DNA from: Baffinella frigidus | Lineage: Eukaryota > Cryptophyceae > Cryptomonadales > Baffinellaceae | DNA length: 13,851 nucleotides | Reading direction: 5' to 3' | NCBI GenBank assembly: GCA_026770585.1 | Contig: MU646373.1 | Coordinates: 202,584 to 216,434 of the forward strand | Shown here: positions 1 to 6,348 of the stretch, piece by piece | Numbering within the stretch: position 1 is the stretch's first letter | Layout: each line of letters starts with the position of its first letter | Made by a program: the position numbers and the translations under genes | The notes under the pieces: generated by a model | What the model was told of the DNA's origin: nothing | Databases searched by the model: none | What the model saw: the letters and a program-made list of their open reading frames with translations, nothing else

Positions 1-51
1 AGAGCGATGCGAGGCGTACGGGAGAAGCATGGCGGGGAGGGGGGGCAGGAC

Positions 52-120
52 CTGGCCAACGCAGATGCCCCCGAAAGCGTTGGCCACCACCGGGATGCAC
101 GTCGTTGCGGTCCACCCGCT
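52..120 (-). CDS. Transporter exon 7, last exon in the window
   Basis: Acceptor GTGTGGTGCAG|AGC, donor GGCCAG|GTCCTG, phase 0 both ends, 23 codons: SGWTATTCIPVVANAFGGIC then VGQ. The GW-T-IPV-NA-GGI-VGQ pattern is the most diagnostic motif of this transporter family. At least one more exon is expected beyond the left edge of the window. Confidence 0.8.
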
Positions 121-3100
121 CTGCACCACACACACGCACGCCCACTCAGCTTTCCACCCCTTAACCCGACATTGATTATGTTAATAGGGTAACGGCCTGA
201 AAATGGGGTAGTTGGGCATACGGGATTGCCTAGGACCTCCTACCGTAGGCCGAGGGATCCTAGGACCAAAAAGTCTCGGCCTACGGTAGGAGGTCCTAGG
301 CAATGCCGTAGGCCTAACTACCCCCTTTTCAGGCCCTTACCCTATTAGTGTGGTACCCGGGGCTCGGCGTCGAGGATGAGGTGGAGCACCGGACAGTCCG
401 CGCCAGGTCATAAGTCGGATTTTCATTTTGCTACACCATCTACGGGTAAAGATGATCCTCACCAGGGAAACACCTCAAAAGTGTTGGGAATTGGAGCCCT
501 TCGTGGGCGCTACAATGTTTTTTTGTACCACGAAACACTTTTAGCGCGAAACGTTGCGTGTGAAATTCCCACGTGTGACATGGCGTGGTTACACGGATAT
601 AATCTTCTATCGCGGATCGCCACGCCATGCAACATTTTTGAATTTTGCCTTTTTGTGTCATCTTTTGGGTGGGAGATGCTATTTTGAGATAAAAATCATG
701 CCTAAGATAGCGTAAAAGTCCATTTTTGGGATTTTTCCTGATTTCCTGACCTGACCTCAATAAAAATTGCTACACGAATGCTTTAATGTTACTAGTAAGA
801 CAATTATGTGTAGCAAATTTCATCCCAGGTTCTTGAAATTCAAAACGTTTCCTCATGAGATCCAGCACCTGGTCCTGGCACGGAATGGGGGGGAGGCACT
901 CGAGGCTAGAATTGTCACTATTTTAAAGCAGGGGTTCTTTTACAAGTGAAGAAAAAACAAAGGTGTGTAGTAATTCTCACACACATAGGGGCGTTTGGTC
1001 ACGAACCTGCGGGATATTCCGCAGGTACGTGACCAAGCCTGCCTGTGACTGGTACTAAATTTAACAACTCCGCATTTAAAATACTCCCTCTTCCAGCCTC
1101 GAGTGGACGGCAGCTCACCCAGAGGCCCCGCTCAGCAATCTTGGCTTTCTCCTCGGTCGCCATCATCAACCTGCAGCAAACACGCCAGATGAGTTAATCA
1201 ATTAATGAATTATCACGAGATTAATTGATTAATCAGAGGGGGCCCAATCGACCGTTTTGTGTAGGAACATGTTTACCTGAAACTCGTAACTTAGGGGTTC
1301 CTATTGTGAAGTTGTAGCCCTCGAGATTCTGAGAATCTTTGCGATTAGAACTCCCAAGTTACGAGTTTCATGGAAAAAGATACAGGCGATCGGGAAGTGC
1401 CGGTACCCCGAGGCGGGCCCGTCCGGACTGCCGTGGGGACGTTCGGGGCTTTAACTTTTGACTCCGTGGGCCAGTTCTACTTTTCTCGACGGTTCTAGAA
1501 TCATCAGGACGCCCTCTTTCAATCACTAGAGAGAATGTATGGCGCCAGAGGCCCAGAAACAGGTCCGCCGTTTCAGTCAACTTTCCACGAACAAAGCGAG
1601 TTTTGGGCATCTTCCTGTGCTCCGCTGGAGATACTTCACCGAGTGGGTTTGGAGAGGGCGTGATGAGAAACCCAAAACCGTCGAGACAAGTGAAATCGGC
1701 CAAGGGGATCAGAAGTTAGAGGACAAATATTTTGGGGGTTTTCACATTCCTCTAGGAATGGCTCAAAGGGTTTGGGCCCCCTCATTAATTAATTGTTTAA
1801 TTAAAATAACGTGTGCGACTCACCTCAGAAGACACAGCAGGGTTGAGTACCCCCCCATTGAACGCCTCTCCCGGGGCATCCCCGTGCCCAGCCCTGCTCT
1901 GATCTGTGCGGACTCATCTGTCTCCCACGCGTTGGTCTGCTTCAGAAACCACGCCAGGTCACAAGTGGAATGTCACAAGGCAACGTTTTGTGTCGTGGTA
2001 CTAAATGAGTGTGCATTTTGCGGCAAATCGCAGCTCCTCGTCCTTGTCACGTCCGGTCTTTTACCCGGGTTCCGACAATCCCGGTACAGAATGAAAACCA
2101 ACACCTGTATCTGATGTTTCCAGGTATGAACTGGCGTTGTGAGGTGCCCAAATGAGCCTGATACTGAGCACGGTCGGATCGGGTTCCTCGTTAGTGGGTA
2201 GGTAACTATAAACCCTAAACCCCTAACCCCTGAACCCTAAACCATAAACCCTAAACCCTCAACCCTAAACCCTAAACCCCAAACCCTAAACCCTGAACCC
2301 TAAACCCTAAACCCTAAACCCTAAACCCTAAACCCTGAACCCTAAACCATAAGTCGTAAACCCCAAAGCACGAAACCCTAAACCCTAAAGCGCGAGGCGG
2401 AGTGGGGTTGCACCCCACACAGAGGGTGAGCAGCGAGTAGGCCGAGAGTTCCGCAGAGTAGAGGAACGAGTTGCGCTGACACGTCCCTTGCAATGCCTGC
2501 CACGCCGGGGCAGAAGGTCAATTTTCAAGATCGTGTGGTAAAATGATGGTTCGTTCGAGTAAAGATGATTATACCCGGGAAACACGCCCAAAGTGATGGG
2601 AATTGGAGCTCTTGCCATGCGGAACACGTCCGGATTTTTAAAAATGTGTACCACAATAAGCCATCTAAACCCCTGTAGCCCGAACGAGTGTGTGTGTGGA
2701 AAATAAACTTGTGACCTGGCGTGGCAAATCCCTTGCAACGCCTGCAGCCGTCAAATATCCCTCAAGTGCCCAGTAGGCTCATGCGCCCTACCGTAGGGCC
2801 CTAGGACCTGCCTATGCCGAGATAGGGTGAATATTCACCCCACGGACACTCAAGGAATAGTTACATCTAGATGGTGTTTGTACTGGAGCGTTTGCACGGA
2901 GTCCTGTCCAAGCCATCAACGTCTACCGCTGCCTCGGTTAACCTGCGTGACTCGTTCAATACATTTACATCTGGACTCCGTGCAAACGCCCCAGTGCAAA
3001 CAGCATCTTTGTAGTTGATGCGGAGGCCAGATTAAGTGAGGCAGCGTTAGGATCCCTCCGCGGCCTACGTGGGCGCACCCTCGGCGCATCGCCCGCGAGG

Positions 3101-5132
3101 AGCCGTGCGAGCGCCGCCCGGTGGCTGGCCAGCCGCCGATCGGCACTCTACCCCCACCAGACGTATGTGAGAGTGATTCACTTGGTGCGGTCCACTTAGC
3201 AGGGCTCATAACCGGGCGCATAACGGAGGTCTGACGTACGCCTCCTCGCGGGCGATGCACCGAGCGTGGGTCCGAGCTCACGTTTCCGAGGCAGGCTCGT
3301 TCCGTACAGCTCATACACTAGTTGATGGCTCAACTCGAGGCGTACGGGCCTACCGACGAAATGTATCAAGAGTAATACATACGAAGCAGATGGACCGAGG
3401 GTGGGTGAAAGCGGGCGGGAGGCGAGACCATCTGGGAGAGGGAGCCAGCGAGGCCCGAGGTGACGGTGGCCGCGAGGATGGGCACCACGCCACGCCAGAA
3501 CTCTGTGCCGTGTGCAGAGGGCTCGTCGCCCTCGGGGGAGCACAGCAGCGCCGATCCCCCCATCTGCGGTGTGTTGAGTGTACCACTTGACTCTAGGCTG
3601 GTGCGGTGCGGAGTGTGTTGGAGTGGAGAGGGTGCGGCGCTGCTGTGCGCCACAGGGGAGAGAGAGACTGCACGTGCAGTCTCTCTCTCGCACCGTTTGG
3701 GCCTGCGGCCGCCAATCACAGCTACCAACTGTCCTGCGTCGGATAGTCACGCGAAGCAGGGAAAGGCTGTCAACGCTCGCCAGAGCCGCCGTCGCTGCAC
3801 TTTCACCCTGGCGAGGGAGCGAGGGGGCGAGGGGGCGAGGGGGCGAGGGGGCGAGGGGGCGAGGGGGCGAGGGGGCGAGGGGGCGAGGGGGCGAGGGGGC
3901 GAGGGGGTGAGTGGGGGTCAGACCAGAAGGGTGAGGGCCAGGATCTGCAGAGGAGATTGCCGCTGCCCCATCAGAAGGAACAGACACCCAGCTGTCGCGA
4001 TGATTTTCGTCTGCGAGGCCGTCCCGGTTTTAGCATGCATTTCCACCGCCGGCTTGCACATTCAACGTTGAAATCGCGGGGGGCTGCACCGGTAAGTAGC
4101 CCTTTTCGAACAACGGTAAATGATCGCATTCCGAAGTGGGGCGTGGCCACACGGATAAAAAACATAGGAAGATTGGGGATGCAGCAAGTTTCTCCGAGTG
4201 GGGTGGGGTAATGTAATGCATTGGCGAAACCATACCTGGTTGAGCAGGTTGAAGGTGATGAACGGTACGTGGTGGACCCCTGCAAGGTGAAAAAGGTAAG
4301 CCAGCTTCACCGCAGTTGACATAAGTATGCCGCACAGTTGACATAAGGATGCCGCTGCGCCACGGTGCAAGACCGTGCAACGTCTCAACCTCATTTGCAC
4401 CGTGCACACCTGCGTGTGCCATCTTTGCCAGTGTGTCAAGCGACGTGTGCGACTTACCTCAGAAGGCGCTTGGATGTGATTGTGGACGAGGGGGGGCAGG
4501 GTCGTGTGGCTCACGAGAAGGTGCTGCGAATGTCGAGGGGTTCCCTGAATGTGATTTCGGACCTCAACACAAAACCGCAGCAGGGCTGAGTACACACTAA
4601 CATCCACCAAAATGGCAGACCGGTTGCCTGGCCCTCCAGTCACTCCCGAAGGGTCTGGCTACACCTTCGCGTGCTGCTTTCTACGGGGCGGCGGCAGACC
4701 TGACTGAATCAGGAGATTCTGAAGAGCGTAGAGAATCGCGGGCACGAACGCGAACTCCAGGCTTTCCTTCAACGTCAGGCTCTTCCAGATGCTTCGGTGG
4801 TTGGCCGACGAGTCCAGGAGAAAGAGACCGATCGAGAGGCACAACTTCACCGCCTCCTGCAGAAGCACGGTAGAGGAAACGTGCACGTCGGAGCTCACGA
4901 ATTCCCGCACGAGGATGGGGTGGACCCCAAACTGGAGGGCAAGAAGCCCCCCGAAGAAGAGGCCTCGGCGAGCGGATGAGCGCCGCACCTGCTCGGCCGC
5001 CTGCTCCTCCAGTTTCGCGCCCGTCACGCCCCCCCCCGGATCCCGAGTGCGCTCCTCGACTGCGCCCGATGCGTCATCCACCGGAGCGGCACGGTGCTTC
5101 AGGCTTCCACTACTCGCAGAGGAGGATACCAT
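52..5132 (-). CDS. Nucleotide-sugar transporter (SLC35A-like), 7 exons, 3' end missing
   Basis: Multi-pass membrane antiporter that would import a nucleotide-sugar into Golgi or ER in exchange for the nucleoside monophosphate. Seven minus-strand exons join with matching phases: 4700-5132, 4236-4279, 3924-4010, 3429-3563, 1824-1936, 1119-1170, 52-120. Together they give about 311 residues from the ATG at 5132 (about 353 from the ATG at 5258). Family landmarks appear in order: FGGLLALQFGVHPILVREF (TM1), VPAILYALQNLLIQSG (TM3), PFITFNLLNQ+TK across an exon joint, LFLLMGQRQSPLQILAL, GVVPILAATVTSGLAGSLSQ, and GWTATTCIPVVANAFGGICVGQ near the C-terminal membrane segments. The family usually continues with a threonine-lysine/glycine-rich segment and a last helix, expected left of position 52. 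Sugar specificity cannot be read. Introns are 420 to 1490 nt, plus one of 225 nt, and packed with repeats. Family assignment is from remembered motifs; exon borders are inferred from GT-AG and phase. Confidence 0.78.
183..347. repeat. Palindromic element A (CCTACGGTAGG family)
   Basis: Two arms fold on each other: the outer arms (about 183-224 and 305-347, TAGGGTAACGGCCTGAAAAT type) are slightly diverged. The inner arms 225-254 and 275-304 are perfectly complementary over 30 bp around a 20-nt loop. Related copies lie at 8041-8193, 8649-8811 and 10416-10511. It sits in transporter intron 6, about 60 nt from the exon 7 acceptor. It has the look of a MITE, with no coding capacity. Confidence 0.85.
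395..588. repeat. Inverted-repeat element, CCAGGTCA terminus (copy 1)
   Basis: Left end CGCCAGGTCATAAGT and right end TTCCCACGTGTGACATGGCG are approximate inverted repeats. The interior shares AAAGATGAT..., GGGAAACAC and GGGAATTGGAGC with a relative at 2497-2727. No convincing coding frame. It lies in transporter intron 6. Confidence 0.55.
763..820. repeat. Miniature element with TACTACAC-type ends (short copy)
   Basis: AAAATTGCTACACGAATGCT at the left and GTGTAGCAAATTT at the right form an inverted repeat around TTACTAGTAA. The core resembles the elements at 9872-10023, 11301-11428 and 11821-11948. Stretches on either side (about 589-762 and 821-993) are AT-rich intron with no recognised feature. 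Confidence 0.55.
994..1035. repeat. Short perfect-type hairpin
   Basis: GGTCACG-AACCTGCGG and CCGCAGGT-ACGTGACC pair around GATATT. It lies in transporter intron 6, about 80 nt downstream (in gene direction) of exon 6. It may be a remnant of a small inverted-repeat element; there is no reason to call it a terminator in a eukaryotic intron. Confidence 0.6.
1119..1170 (-). CDS. Transporter exon 6 (52 nt micro-exon)
   Basis: Acceptor TTTGCTGCAG|G, donor CTCTGG|GTGAGC. The first base completes an arginine codon from exon 5; the rest reads LMMATEEKAKIAERGLW, 17 codons, ending in phase 0. It joins exon 7 as GLW+SGWT, which matches the family pattern of a charged loop ending in an aromatic-Gly-Trp turn. 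Confidence 0.75.
1225..1793. mobile_element. Candidate ~570-bp inverted-repeat element with nested hairpin
   Basis: ATTAATCAGAGGGGGCCCA at the left and TGGGCCCCCTCATTAATTAA at the right are terminal inverted repeats. A separate AT palindrome GTTAATCAATTAAT / ATTAATTGATTAATC lies at about 1190-1236 at the left end. Nested inside is a second hairpin at 1278-1369 whose arms carry AAACTCGTAACTT / AAGTTACGAGTTT. Open frames in the interior (for example 1539-2114 plus) run out of the element into an exon antisense and match nothing I know, so I do not call them genes. The element fills transporter intron 5. Confidence 0.5.
1824..1936 (-). CDS. Transporter exon 5 (variable loop and next helix)
   Basis: Acceptor TTTCTGAAGCAG|ACC, donor CTTCTGAG|GTGAGTCG, phase 0 in and 2 out, 37 codons plus two bases. 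It starts TNAWETDESAQ and ends SMGGYSTLLCLL. The end aligns with the family's FSxELAxYS-type segment but is shorter, so the acceptor is less certain than the donor. The acceptor lies just downstream (minus strand) of an inverted-repeat element terminus near 1950-1968. A displaced copy of this exon's 3' part lies in intron 1 at 4444-4640. Confidence 0.6.
1945..2110. repeat. CCAGGTCA-terminus element fragment (copy 3)
   Basis: CCACGCCAGGTCACAAGTGG at about 1950 repeats the end sequences found at 395-415 and, inverted, near 2707-2725. It is immediately upstream, in gene direction, of the exon 5 acceptor at 1937. The rest to 2206 has no clear feature. Confidence 0.45.
2207..2390 (+). repeat. Interstitial telomere-type array (CCCTAAA)n, intron 4 of transporter
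   Basis: About 180 bp of CCCTAAA with scattered variants (CCCTGAA, CCATAAA, CCCCAAA). CCCTAAA/TTTAGGG is the telomere repeat of most plants, green algae and several protist groups. It lies between transporter exons 4 and 5, so transcripts would carry the G-rich TTTAGGG strand. Non-telomeric sequence and genes lie on both sides, so this is not a chromosome end in this assembly. Confidence 0.9.
2497..2727. repeat. Inverted-repeat element, CCAGGTCA terminus (copy 2)
   Basis: The interior motifs AAAGATGAT, GGGAAACAC and GGGAATTGGAGC are shared in order with 395-588. Outside the ends, CCCTTGCAATGCCTGCC (2487) and CCCTTGCAACGCCTGCA (2729) are near-identical direct repeats, which could be a long target duplication or part of the element. 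The right end ACTTGTGACCTGGCGTGG is the inverse of the 1950 terminus. It lies in transporter intron 4. Confidence 0.5.
2768..2815 (+). repeat. Truncated copy of the TATCCCTTGAGTGGCC element
   Basis: The run from CTCAAGTGCCCAGTAGGCTC through CCCTACCGTAGGGCCCTAGG to ACCTGCC matches the first half of the element at 10800-10895 and the inverse of 9673-9777. The second half is absent. Confidence 0.6.
2856..3016. repeat. Inverted-repeat element with ~45-bp arms
   Basis: The left arm (2856-2904, ending GCGTTTGCACGGAGTCC) and right arm (2973-3016, beginning GGACTCCGTGCAAACGC) are inverted copies with a few mismatches and a 68-nt spacer. Non-coding, in transporter intron 4. Confidence 0.75.
3074..3268. 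repeat. GC-rich inverted repeat
   Basis: GCATCGCCCGCGAGGAG (3086-3102) pairs with CTCCTCGCGGGCGATGC (about 3242-3258), and the match extends outward with mismatches. The 140-nt spacer contains no recognised gene. In transporter intron 4. Confidence 0.65.
3429..3563 (-). CDS. Transporter exon 4
   Basis: Acceptor ACACCGCAG|ATGGGG, donor CAGATG|GTCTCG, phase 0 in and out, 45 codons. It begins MGGSALLCSPEGDE (a variable lumenal or cytosolic loop) and ends in a membrane helix, GVVPILAATVTSGLAGSLSQ. The SGLAGSLSQ end is typical of the family. The in-frame continuation past the donor (VSPPARFHPP) does not fit the family, supporting a splice at 3428. Confidence 0.75.
3658..3689. repeat. Perfect 32-bp palindrome
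   Basis: GAGAGAGAGACTGCAC followed directly by GTGCAGTCTCTCTCTC, with no loop. It lies in transporter intron 3 between the octamer array and exon 4 and could extrude a cruciform or fold in the RNA. Confidence 0.85.
3818..3908 (+). repeat. Octamer minisatellite (GCGAGGGG)n
   Basis: About eleven head-to-tail copies of an 8-bp unit; only the first unit or two carry a change. It begins about 15 nt into transporter intron 3, so the pre-mRNA contains CCCCTCGC repeats just past the donor. Copy number is likely polymorphic. Confidence 0.9.
3924..4010 (-). CDS. Transporter exon 3
   Basis: Acceptor CCTCGCAG|ACG, donor CTTCTG|GTCTGA, phase 0 at both ends, 29 codons. It reads TKIIATAGCLFLLMGQRQSP and then a hydrophobic run LQILALTLL. 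The LMGQRQS loop and the leucine-rich helix match the fourth and fifth membrane segments of the family. Directly after the donor the intron enters the CCCCTCGC octamer array. Confidence 0.8.
4236..4279 (-). CDS. Transporter exon 2 (44 nt micro-exon)
   Basis: The acceptor is a pyrimidine-rich stretch ending TTGCAG; the donor is AACCAG|GTATGG. The first two bases complete the glycine codon begun by exon 1, giving LIQSG+VHHVPFITFNLLNQ. FNLLNQ followed by TK at the next joint is the signature of this transporter subfamily. Fourteen full codons; phase 1 in, phase 0 out. Confidence 0.8.
4312..4354 (+). repeat. 22-nt tandem duplication
   Basis: CAGTTGACATAAGTATGCCG is followed by CAGTTGACATAAGGATGCCG. 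Two copies only, in transporter intron 1 just upstream (gene direction) of exon 2. Confidence 0.8.
4444..4640 (-). pseudogene. Displaced partial copy of transporter exon 5 inside intron 1
   Basis: On the plus strand, CGTGTGCGACTTACCTCAGA (4444) matches the donor side of exon 5 at about 1810-1830 with one change, and CAGCAGGGCTGAGTAC (4578-4593) matches its YST codons. In the authentic exon the two blocks lie next to each other; here about 110 nt separate them, including a short internal direct repeat (ATGTGATTGTGGAC / ATGTGATTTCGGAC). Read on the minus strand it gives GNRSAILVDVSVYSALL, which resembles the family's GRNS...YS segment more closely than exon 5 does. A strong donor, CTTCTGAG|GTAAGTCG, is retained. 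Its place between exons 1 and 2 is out of order for the protein, so it is probably spliced out. Confidence 0.5.
4700..5132 (-). CDS. Transporter exon 1 (N-terminus, TM1-TM3)
   Basis: Starts at the ATG at 5130-5132 and ends in phase 1 at TCAG|GTCTGC. An in-frame ATG at 5256-5258 would add 42 residues, and no stop separates the two. I prefer the inner start because it leaves a short polar cytosolic tail (MVSSSASSGSLKHRAAPVDD) before TM1, as usual in the family. TM1 is around RGLFFGGLLALQFGVHPILV, then a conserved-looking loop and TM2 (TVLLQEAVKLCLSIGLFLL), then TM3 (FVPAILYALQNLLIQS). The frame stays open into the intron down to 4659, so a frame-only reading would add a false tail after LIQSG. 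Confidence 0.8.
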
Positions 5133-5361
5133 TCGAGGGTTGGCCGCTGAGAATGGCAACCACGGCCGAACCTGGAAGAGGGGTTCGTTGGGGTTCGTCG
5201 GCGTCGTCAGCGATTTCGGCTGTCGTGGTCCCGGACAGGTTGTCAGAACGACAGGCATGACAATCAAGGAGAAAGGTTCTTTCTCGGCATATCACCTCAA
5301 GAGGCAGGGGCAGATCCGCCCTTGCTCGCTTTAGCTCACTGCGCCCATGGCGCCGCACAGG

Positions 5362-5610
5362 TACTACTGAACGTGCATAATATATGTATATATATATCTC
5401 ACGCAGGATTGCTTGGAGGAGAGCGAAGTTTCTCAATACTTGGATACTAGGTCCAGGATCCAGCGTGAACCACGCTGACCGTCGCCCGGGTACTACTAAT
5501 CGTGAATGATACATCTCTCTCACTCAGGATTGCTCGGAGGAGAGCGAAGATTCTCAACACCTGGATACTTGACCTGGCCCAGGGTCCAGCTTATCCTTCA
5601 CGCTGAACCA
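5362..5610. repeat. Tandem duplication (~125 bp) covering the 3' end of the unknown gene
   Basis: TACTACT...CGTG, AGGATTGCT(T/C)GGAGGAGAGC, TCTCAA(T/C)AC(T/C)TGGATACT and CAGCGTGAA blocks occur in the same order at 5362-5485 and 5491-5610, offset by 121-129 bp. The right copy contains the last codons and stop (5554-5556) of the minus-strand gene. The left copy has in-frame stops and an expanded TATATA tract. It fills most of the gap between the two minus-strand genes. Confidence 0.8.
5378..5398 (-). promoter_or_regulatory. AT-rich TATA-like stretch upstream of the transporter
   Basis: A 20-nt run of alternating T and A lies about 120 nt upstream of the ATG at 5258 and about 245 nt upstream of the ATG at 5132, in otherwise GC-rich DNA. 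It could serve as a core promoter element, but it may only be a dinucleotide expansion of the duplicated unit. Confidence 0.25.
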
Positions 5611-6110
5611 AGACCATAGGTAACTGTAGATCCCCTTGCCAAGACCACGATCGTGTAAGGCGCCAGACAGAACCACCCCTGTCGGCTACAGGCAACATGG
5701 GTCTCCTTGGCCAAGGAGGCTCAGTTGGATTTCACCTTCCAGGAATCTGCGCACCACCACCTCCCTTGCATCCTCTTCCAGGTTCATCTGCACGGGCCCA
5801 GAGGTTCTGCCGCCCCCCCACCAGGATCGAATCCGGAACTTCCAAACAGACGGGGGAATCACCGTGTGGAGGCTGCGCGCGGCGGGGATTCGGCAGCTCC
5901 CGCCTCCCAGATGTCCGTTGCGGGCCTTTTCACCACCTTTCCCCAGCGCTCGTTGAAAGCCCCTTGAGCAATATTTCACCGTAAGTACATCCCTGCACAC
6001 AGTGTCTAAAGTCAACTGCCTCGAGGGGCCCGGCAACTTACAGCGTGGATACAGTCGATGTCAACATAAGGATGAAATGTTCTCAGCTCGGAAGGAACCC
6101 GGGCAGGATT
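5554..6110 (-). CDS. Unrecognised protein, four 3'-terminal exons with short introns
   Basis: I do not recognise the family. Four minus-strand exons join in phase: 6042-6110, 5937-5992, 5736-5806 and 5554-5678, with introns of 49, 130 and 57 nt. Donors are GCT|GTAAGT, AAAG|GTGGTG and GAAG|GTGAAA; acceptors are TGTGCAG, GGCGGCAG and CCGACAG. The joined product (about 106 residues) reads TFHPYVDIDCIHA+GCTYGE, then ILLKGLSTSAGER, MNLEEDAREVVVRRFLEG, HDRGLGKGIYSYLWSWFSVK and DPGPGQVSRC before TGA. The mixed acidic, aromatic and hydrophobic composition with in-phase junctions argues for real coding. The 5' border of the first listed exon is uncertain (acceptor at 6111, or later at a CTGAG). Upstream exons probably reach about 6500. 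The last exon is partly duplicated downstream. No signal peptide or membrane segment is evident. Confidence 0.5.
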
Positions 6111-6348
6111 CTTGGTTCCGTCGATGTCGCGAGGCCCGCCTTAATTTCGTGGCGCGAGGAGGCGGCCGTGTGCGGCTGAGTCGCCGGCTGCGTTCACGCG
6201 CTCGCGTGGTGCAAGGGAGGTGGCGGGCATGCATCCCCGAACAGGATTTCGAGAGCAAAGTCCAGAAAGTGCGTCTCCACGGATTCGCGCGTCAACGGGA
6301 GTAACCCGGAGTCGGAGACCAGGGAGGAGGTCGGAGACGAACGCCGTC

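Noticed and set aside
349-395. GC-rich exon-like patch on the minus strand ending CCCCGG|GTACCAC
   Set aside because: Exons 6 and 7 of the transporter join seamlessly as GLW+SGWT, leaving no room for an exon. No product was recognised.
994-1035. Bacterial-type terminator hairpin
   Set aside because: The context is a eukaryotic intron and there is no following T-run.
1539-2114. 191-codon plus-strand frame
   Set aside because: It spans an element end and runs antisense through transporter exon 5. The composition is unremarkable and no family was recognised.
2715-2738. Minus-strand ALQG after CTGCAG, resembling the residues that follow LSQ in nucleotide-sugar transporters
   Set aside because: The sequence belongs to the repeated GCCACGCCAGGTCACAAG family, and exon 4 already joins exon 5 in phase.
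3818-3908. CRISPR array
   Set aside because: Units are 8 bp, contiguous and without spacers, inside a eukaryotic intron.
3196-3987. 263-codon minus-strand frame across the octamer array
   Set aside because: Its proline-rich run is translated minisatellite. The real exons 3 and 4 use other frames here.
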